Position numbers and translations under genes: made by a program. Shown here in pieces: positions 61,044-64,000 of a DNA stretch of 64,000 nt. How positions within the stretch are numbered: the stretch's first letter is position 1; each line of letters opens with the position of its first letter. This stretch comes from Bin87 sp963663945. GTDB lineage: Bacteria > Chloroflexota > Dehalococcoidia > Lucifugimonadales > UBA3495. The notes below the pieces were generated by a model. It was not told the origin of the DNA. It did no database searches and was given only the letters and a program-made list of their open reading frames with translations. The DNA lies in contig OY760687.1 in the NCBI GenBank assembly GCA_963663945.1, positions 186,001 through 250,000 on the forward strand, written 5' to 3'.

Positions 61044-62285
61044 TCAGTTGTCTCCCCGGTACCCGCGGTTGCGGATTTCCTCCTCCATGTGGGCCCGGAT
61101 GCCGATGAGGGCCGCGGCTCCTTCTCCCACCGCCGTGGCAACCTGCTTGGTGCTGCCGGCCCGGGCATCGCCGGCGGCAAAGATGCCGTGGCGGTTGGTT
61201 TCCATTGATGAGGAGCGCGGGCCCGTTCCCGTGGCTATGAAACCCTGCTGGTCCAACTCCACCGTGTCCGACAGGAAGCCGGTGTTGGGGTCGAGGCCGA
61301 TGAATACGAACACTCCGGCGGGATGCAGTTCTTCCTGATCGCCGGTCACCAGGTCCTCAACGAGCACGGAGGACAGCCGGCCGTCGCCGCGAAACTCGCG
61401 CACGGTGGTGTTCAGGCGGATGTCCATCTTCGGGTGGGAGGCTGCCTTGTCCTGCAGCACCTGGCTGGCGCGCAGGCGGTAGCCCCTTTCCAGAACGGTG
61501 ACGCGGGAGGCGAAACGAGTCAGAAACAGGCCCTCTTCAACGCCGCTGTTGCCTCCGCCCACCACCAGCGTTTCCATGTTGCGGTAGAAGGGGCCGTCGC
61601 AGGTGGCGCAGAAGTGGACGCCGGCCCCGATGAAGTCGTCCTCGCCGGGCACGTTGAGCCGGCGATATCGGGTTCCCGGGGTCAGCAGCAGGGCCGGAGC
61701 GCGGTACTCCTGGCCGGATTGGGTGGTGACGGTGCGGACGCCGCCGGTTTCCGGGCCGGGGTCCACCGACGCCACGGTTTGGGCGACGAGGATCTCGACG
61801 CCGAACCGCTCGGCCTGCTCACGCATACGGTCGGCCAGGTCTGCGCCGGAGACGCCGTCGGCGAAGCCGGGATAGTTGTCGATGCGCTCCGTGGAGCCGG
61901 CCTGTCCGCCAACCCCGCCGCGCTCGATGATCAGCGTCTCCATGCCCTCACGGGCGGCGTAGATGGCGGCGGTCAGACCGGCCGGCCCGCCACCGACGAT
62001 GATCAGGTCGTAGTGAGAACGGCTGGCCTGCGGATTGATGCCAAGACGCGCGGCCAGCTCGGCGTTGGACGGCTCCGCCATGATGGGCCCGCCGTCATCG
62101 AACACGATGGTGGGGATGATCTGTCGGCCGTCGTTGAGCTGGCGAACGGTTTCCTGGGCTTCGGGTTCCTGCTCGATGTCCACCCAGCGATAGGGTATGC
62201 GGTGTTCGGCCAGGAACTGCTTGGAGCGGCGGCAGTCGGGGCACCACAGGGCGCCGTAGACGGTCATGCCTGGGGATTGCGTCAT
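61044..62285 (-). CDS. Glutaredoxin-like domain fused to thioredoxin reductase
   Basis: 413 residues. Residues 1-83 form a glutaredoxin-like domain with WCPDC (Cys15, Cys18) and a cis-Pro strand (IIPTIVFDDGG). Residues 92-413 are a thioredoxin-reductase-type flavoprotein: FAD site IIVGGGPAGL, redox CATC (Cys226, Cys229), NADPH site VVGGGNSGVE, and GIFAAGDAR. The fused domain could be the direct electron acceptor. ATG 62285 with AGAGGTG upstream. Disulfide reduction in the cytoplasm. Confidence 0.9.
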   Translation of the reverse strand: MTQSPGMTVYGALWCPDCRRSKQFLAEHRIPYRWVDIEQEPEAQETVRQLNDGRQIIPTIVFDDGGPIMAEPSNAELAARLGINPQASRSHYDLIIVGGGPAGLTAAIYAAREGMETLIIERGGVGGQAGSTERIDNYPGFADGVSGADLADRMREQAERFGVEILVAQTVASVDPGPETGGVRTVTTQSGQEYRAPALLLTPGTRYRRLNVPGEDDFIGAGVHFCATCDGPFYRNMETLVVGGGNSGVEEGLFLTRFASRVTVLERGYRLRASQVLQDKAASHPKMDIRLNTTVREFRGDGRLSSVLVEDLVTGDQEELHPAGVFVFIGLDPNTGFLSDTVELDQQGFIATGTGPRSSSMETNRHGIFAAGDARAGSTKQVATAVGEGAAALIGIRAHMEEEIRNRGYRGDN

Positions 62286-62541
62286 ATGCGCACCTCTACG
62301 TTATTCGGGCGGCGGCGCTCGCCGGCGCCGTGTGGAAAGTTATGGAGCTGTAAGTTGGGCAACCAGCGCGGATATCACCGCGTCTGCTAAATTTACGATG
62401 AGCGAGGGCGAGCGGATGGGGTCGCAGACTGAGGAGCCAACCGTAATCCAACGGATACGAAAACCGGCGCCCTTTGCTGGGATAAGGATCCGTTGCGTCA
62501 GGACTATCGAGCGTCCGACGGCATTTCCGGGTGGTGGTTGC
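62286..62541. other. Short gap upstream of trxB-like gene
   Basis: No gene or clear promoter recognised; it would carry the reductase promoter on the - strand. Confidence 0.4.
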
Positions 62542-62841
62542 TTACGATTCCCCGTCAGCTGCGCTGGCGTCAAACCTGCCTGTGGGCTCTACGTTCGGTG
62601 ATTCTGGCGAGCCGATACGATCTTCGTGCTGGCTAGAGAGAGCGCGCCGGACCCGGTCTCGGGCGCGCTTCCGTTCGTTTTCCAGATGTGGCGCCGGGGA
62701 CCATTGCAGATCACCGAGATCTGCTTCTATCTCCCGTTCGGATTCATCCAGGTCGTCGTCGCTGAACGGCCACCAAGCGTCGAATTCCTCATCGCTCAGT
62801 GGCTCCCCGGTCAGCCCGTCAATCTTGTTGCCGCACATCAT
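62542..62841 (-). CDS. Putative antitoxin partner of the BrnT-like toxin
   Basis: 99 residues, very acidic centre (DEEFDAWWPFSDDDLDESEREIEADLGD), then a basic helical part (HLENERKRARDRVRRAL). It starts 9 bases after the toxin stop with GGAGA in between, so the pair is an operon with the toxin first, as in BrnT/BrnA. I do not see the usual DNA-binding motif, so its identity as antitoxin rests on position. Confidence 0.55.
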   Translation of the reverse strand: MMCGNKIDGLTGEPLSDEEFDAWWPFSDDDLDESEREIEADLGDLQWSPAPHLENERKRARDRVRRALSSQHEDRIGSPESPNVEPTGRFDASAADGES

Positions 62842-62850
62842 GTTCTCCGC

Positions 62851-63120
62851 TCAGCCCAGGTAGATGCGGGTGAATTTCCGGCTAGGATACACAGTTCGCA
62901 GATCTGCGACGTTGCCATCAAGGTAAAACGGGATCAAATAAACGTAATCATCGATGCGGACGACGTAAAGTCTTTGTCCTGGGTGGCGATCTTGATTTGG
63001 ATGGGCTATCTCGTCCAACAATCCACCGTGCCTAACATGATACACCGCATCTTCGAATGTGATGCCCCGTTCCCTCCTGAGCCATTCGTCCTTGGTTGGG
63101 TCCCATCTATATTCGCGCAT
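62851..63120 (-). CDS. BrnT-like toxin (RelE-fold RNase)
   Basis: 89 residues. Pattern YRWDPTKDEWLRRERGITFEDAVYHVRHGGLLDEI followed by HPGQRLYVVRIDDYVYLIPF and VYPSRKFTRIY: the BrnT-type ribonuclease layout (W-D-x-x-K start, F-E-D-A helix, and a terminal basic segment). It would cleave mRNA and be neutralised by the next gene. It starts 7 bases after the CoA-transferase stop. Confidence 0.7.
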   Translation of the reverse strand: MREYRWDPTKDEWLRRERGITFEDAVYHVRHGGLLDEIAHPNQDRHPGQRLYVVRIDDYVYLIPFYLDGNVADLRTVYPSRKFTRIYLG

Positions 63121-63127
63121 TGCCGCG

Positions 63128-64000
63128 TCAGAGCACGCCGGATTCGCGCCAGGCGGCGACTTCGGCGTCTCCGTAGCCCAGGTAAGCGAGTACCTCGTCG
63201 GTGTGCTCGCCCAGGGCGGGCAGGTTGCCCGGTTCCAGCGGCGTTTCGGTGAAGGTGGCCGGGGGGCCGGCCATGCGCACCGTGCCCAGGTCGCGGTGGT
63301 TCACGTCGATGGCCAGATGGTTGGCCTCGACCTGGGGGTGTTCGAACAGCTCTTCGACGAAGCGCACCGGGCCGGCCGGGACGCCGGCGGCATCCAGCAG
63401 GTTCAGCCACTCGTCGTTGGTCTTGCCGCGGAAGATCGCCTCCGCGTCCGCCATGAGTTGCGCTCCGAAATCTGCGGCTTCCGGTGAGCGCGGGTTGTAG
63501 CCCTCTTCAAAGCGAATATCGTGCAGACCGATCACTTCGGCCATCTTGCGGCGCAGGGCGTCGTTCAGGCATCCCACGACCATCATGCCGTCGGCGGTCT
63601 GGTAGAACCGATAGTAGATGTTGCCCGGAGCCTGGAAATGCTGGGCCTCGTAGACCTCGAGCAGATCGGGATACGGGGTTCCGGCGGCGCGCATGGCGTC
63701 CATCGATTCCATGATCTCCGCATGGGGCCCCTTGTCGAGGCCGTCGATGCGGACGAAGCGCATGCCCAGCATCAGCAGGCCGGTGCCCAGCAGCGATGCC
63801 TCCAGCTTTTGGCCCTTGCCCTTTTCGCCTGCAGATGCGGCGCGCTCGCGGGCGAACAGGGCGCCGCAGACGGCCCACGCCTGGGCGAGCCCGCAGGCGG
63901 TGTCCACCAGCGGGCTGGCGACGATCTGCTGCGGGACGCCGTTGGCTACCTTGCCCTCGGCGGTGGCGATGCCCGACATGGCCTGGATGATGATGTCGTA
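63128..64000 (-). CDS. CaiB/BaiF (class III) CoA-transferase, 5' end beyond window
   Basis: 290 codons are visible; the frame continues past the window edge (YDIIIQAMSGIA at the cut), so the N-terminal cofactor-binding part is missing. GVPQQIVASPLVDTACG and GKGQKLEASLLGTGLLML are typical; Glu lies where the catalytic Asp is usual (KLEASLL), as in both halves of 15431-17857. Family: CoA transfer to acids. The stop is 7 bases before the toxin gene. Confidence 0.88.
   Translation of the reverse strand, partial: YDIIIQAMSGIATAEGKVANGVPQQIVASPLVDTACGLAQAWAVCGALFARERAASAGEKGKGQKLEASLLGTGLLMLGMRFVRIDGLDKGPHAEIMESMDAMRAAGTPYPDLLEVYEAQHFQAPGNIYYRFYQTADGMMVVGCLNDALRRKMAEVIGLHDIRFEEGYNPRSPEAADFGAQLMADAEAIFRGKTNDEWLNLLDAAGVPAGPVRFVEELFEHPQVEANHLAIDVNHRDLGTVRMAGPPATFTETPLEPGNLPALGEHTDEVLAYLGYGDAEVAAWRESGVL

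Overview
The window is high-GC bacterial chromosome. It most resembles an uncultured Chloroflexota of the SAR202/Dehalococcoidia type. That placement is inferred from the gene families present, not measured: metal-dependent amidohydrolases, luciferase-like flavin oxidoreductases (LLM), CaiB/BaiF CoA-transferases, Gfo/Idh/MocA oxidoreductases, polysaccharide-deacetylase-like proteins and Uma2 nucleases, alongside a conventional tRNA-tuf-rpmG-secE-nusG-rplKAJL cluster. Promoters are sigma70-like, Shine-Dalgarno sites are common, and GTG or TTG starts are frequent.

Layout. 1-7.3 kb: a PaREP1/HEPN-like protein, a coiled-coil protein with a good terminator, then a + strand run of deacetylase, adenosine-deaminase-like enzyme and two tandem amidohydrolases. 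8-15 kb: mostly - strand catabolic enzymes (Gfo/Idh, LLM, two deacetylase paralogs), a DUF6602 nuclease-like gene of different composition, two acetyltransferases, and four copies of an AGGATT-rich interspersed element. 15.4-20.8 kb: a + strand operon of a fused double CoA-transferase, a Cys-less thiolase, a DUF35 protein and a creatinase-like M24 protein; by analogy with Ltp2/ChsH2 this could be CoA activation followed by retro-aldol cleavage. 21-22.9 kb: an AT-richer island of unknown small and membrane proteins, one with an in-frame amber stop. 23-30.7 kb: an alpha/beta hydrolase, two MFS transporters, an APH-like kinase and a GPP34-cytochrome P450 fusion. 31.7-38.8 kb: tRNA-Gly, a glutamine-synthetase-like ligase, then tRNA-Thr, tRNA-Tyr, tRNA-Thr, tuf and the ribosomal/transcription genes with an L10-type leader. 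38.8-52.6 kb: SDR, EthD, DUF885, cysteine hydrolase, a degenerate clan AA protease, a TPP enzyme, two more PaREP1-like genes, DUF5677, LLM, two Uma2, Gfo/Idh and AKR. 52.7-57.5 kb: a - strand run tyrA, small ORF, aroA, gmk, lipA and an orphan HigA-like antitoxin. 57.8-64 kb: an MFS exporter, two duplicated monocistronic small-protein cassettes, a glutaredoxin-thioredoxin reductase fusion, a BrnT-like toxin-antitoxin pair and a CoA-transferase cut by the window edge.

The strongest candidates for something undescribed are the two duplicated small-protein units at 60.1-61.0 kb (near-consensus promoters and an identical C-terminal motif), the GPP34-P450 fusion next to a kinase and an exporter, and the Cys-less thiolase/DUF35/double CoA-transferase operon. 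Three palindromic repeat families (a terminator-like hairpin, two REP-type elements) and the AGGATT element are scattered through the intergenic gaps.
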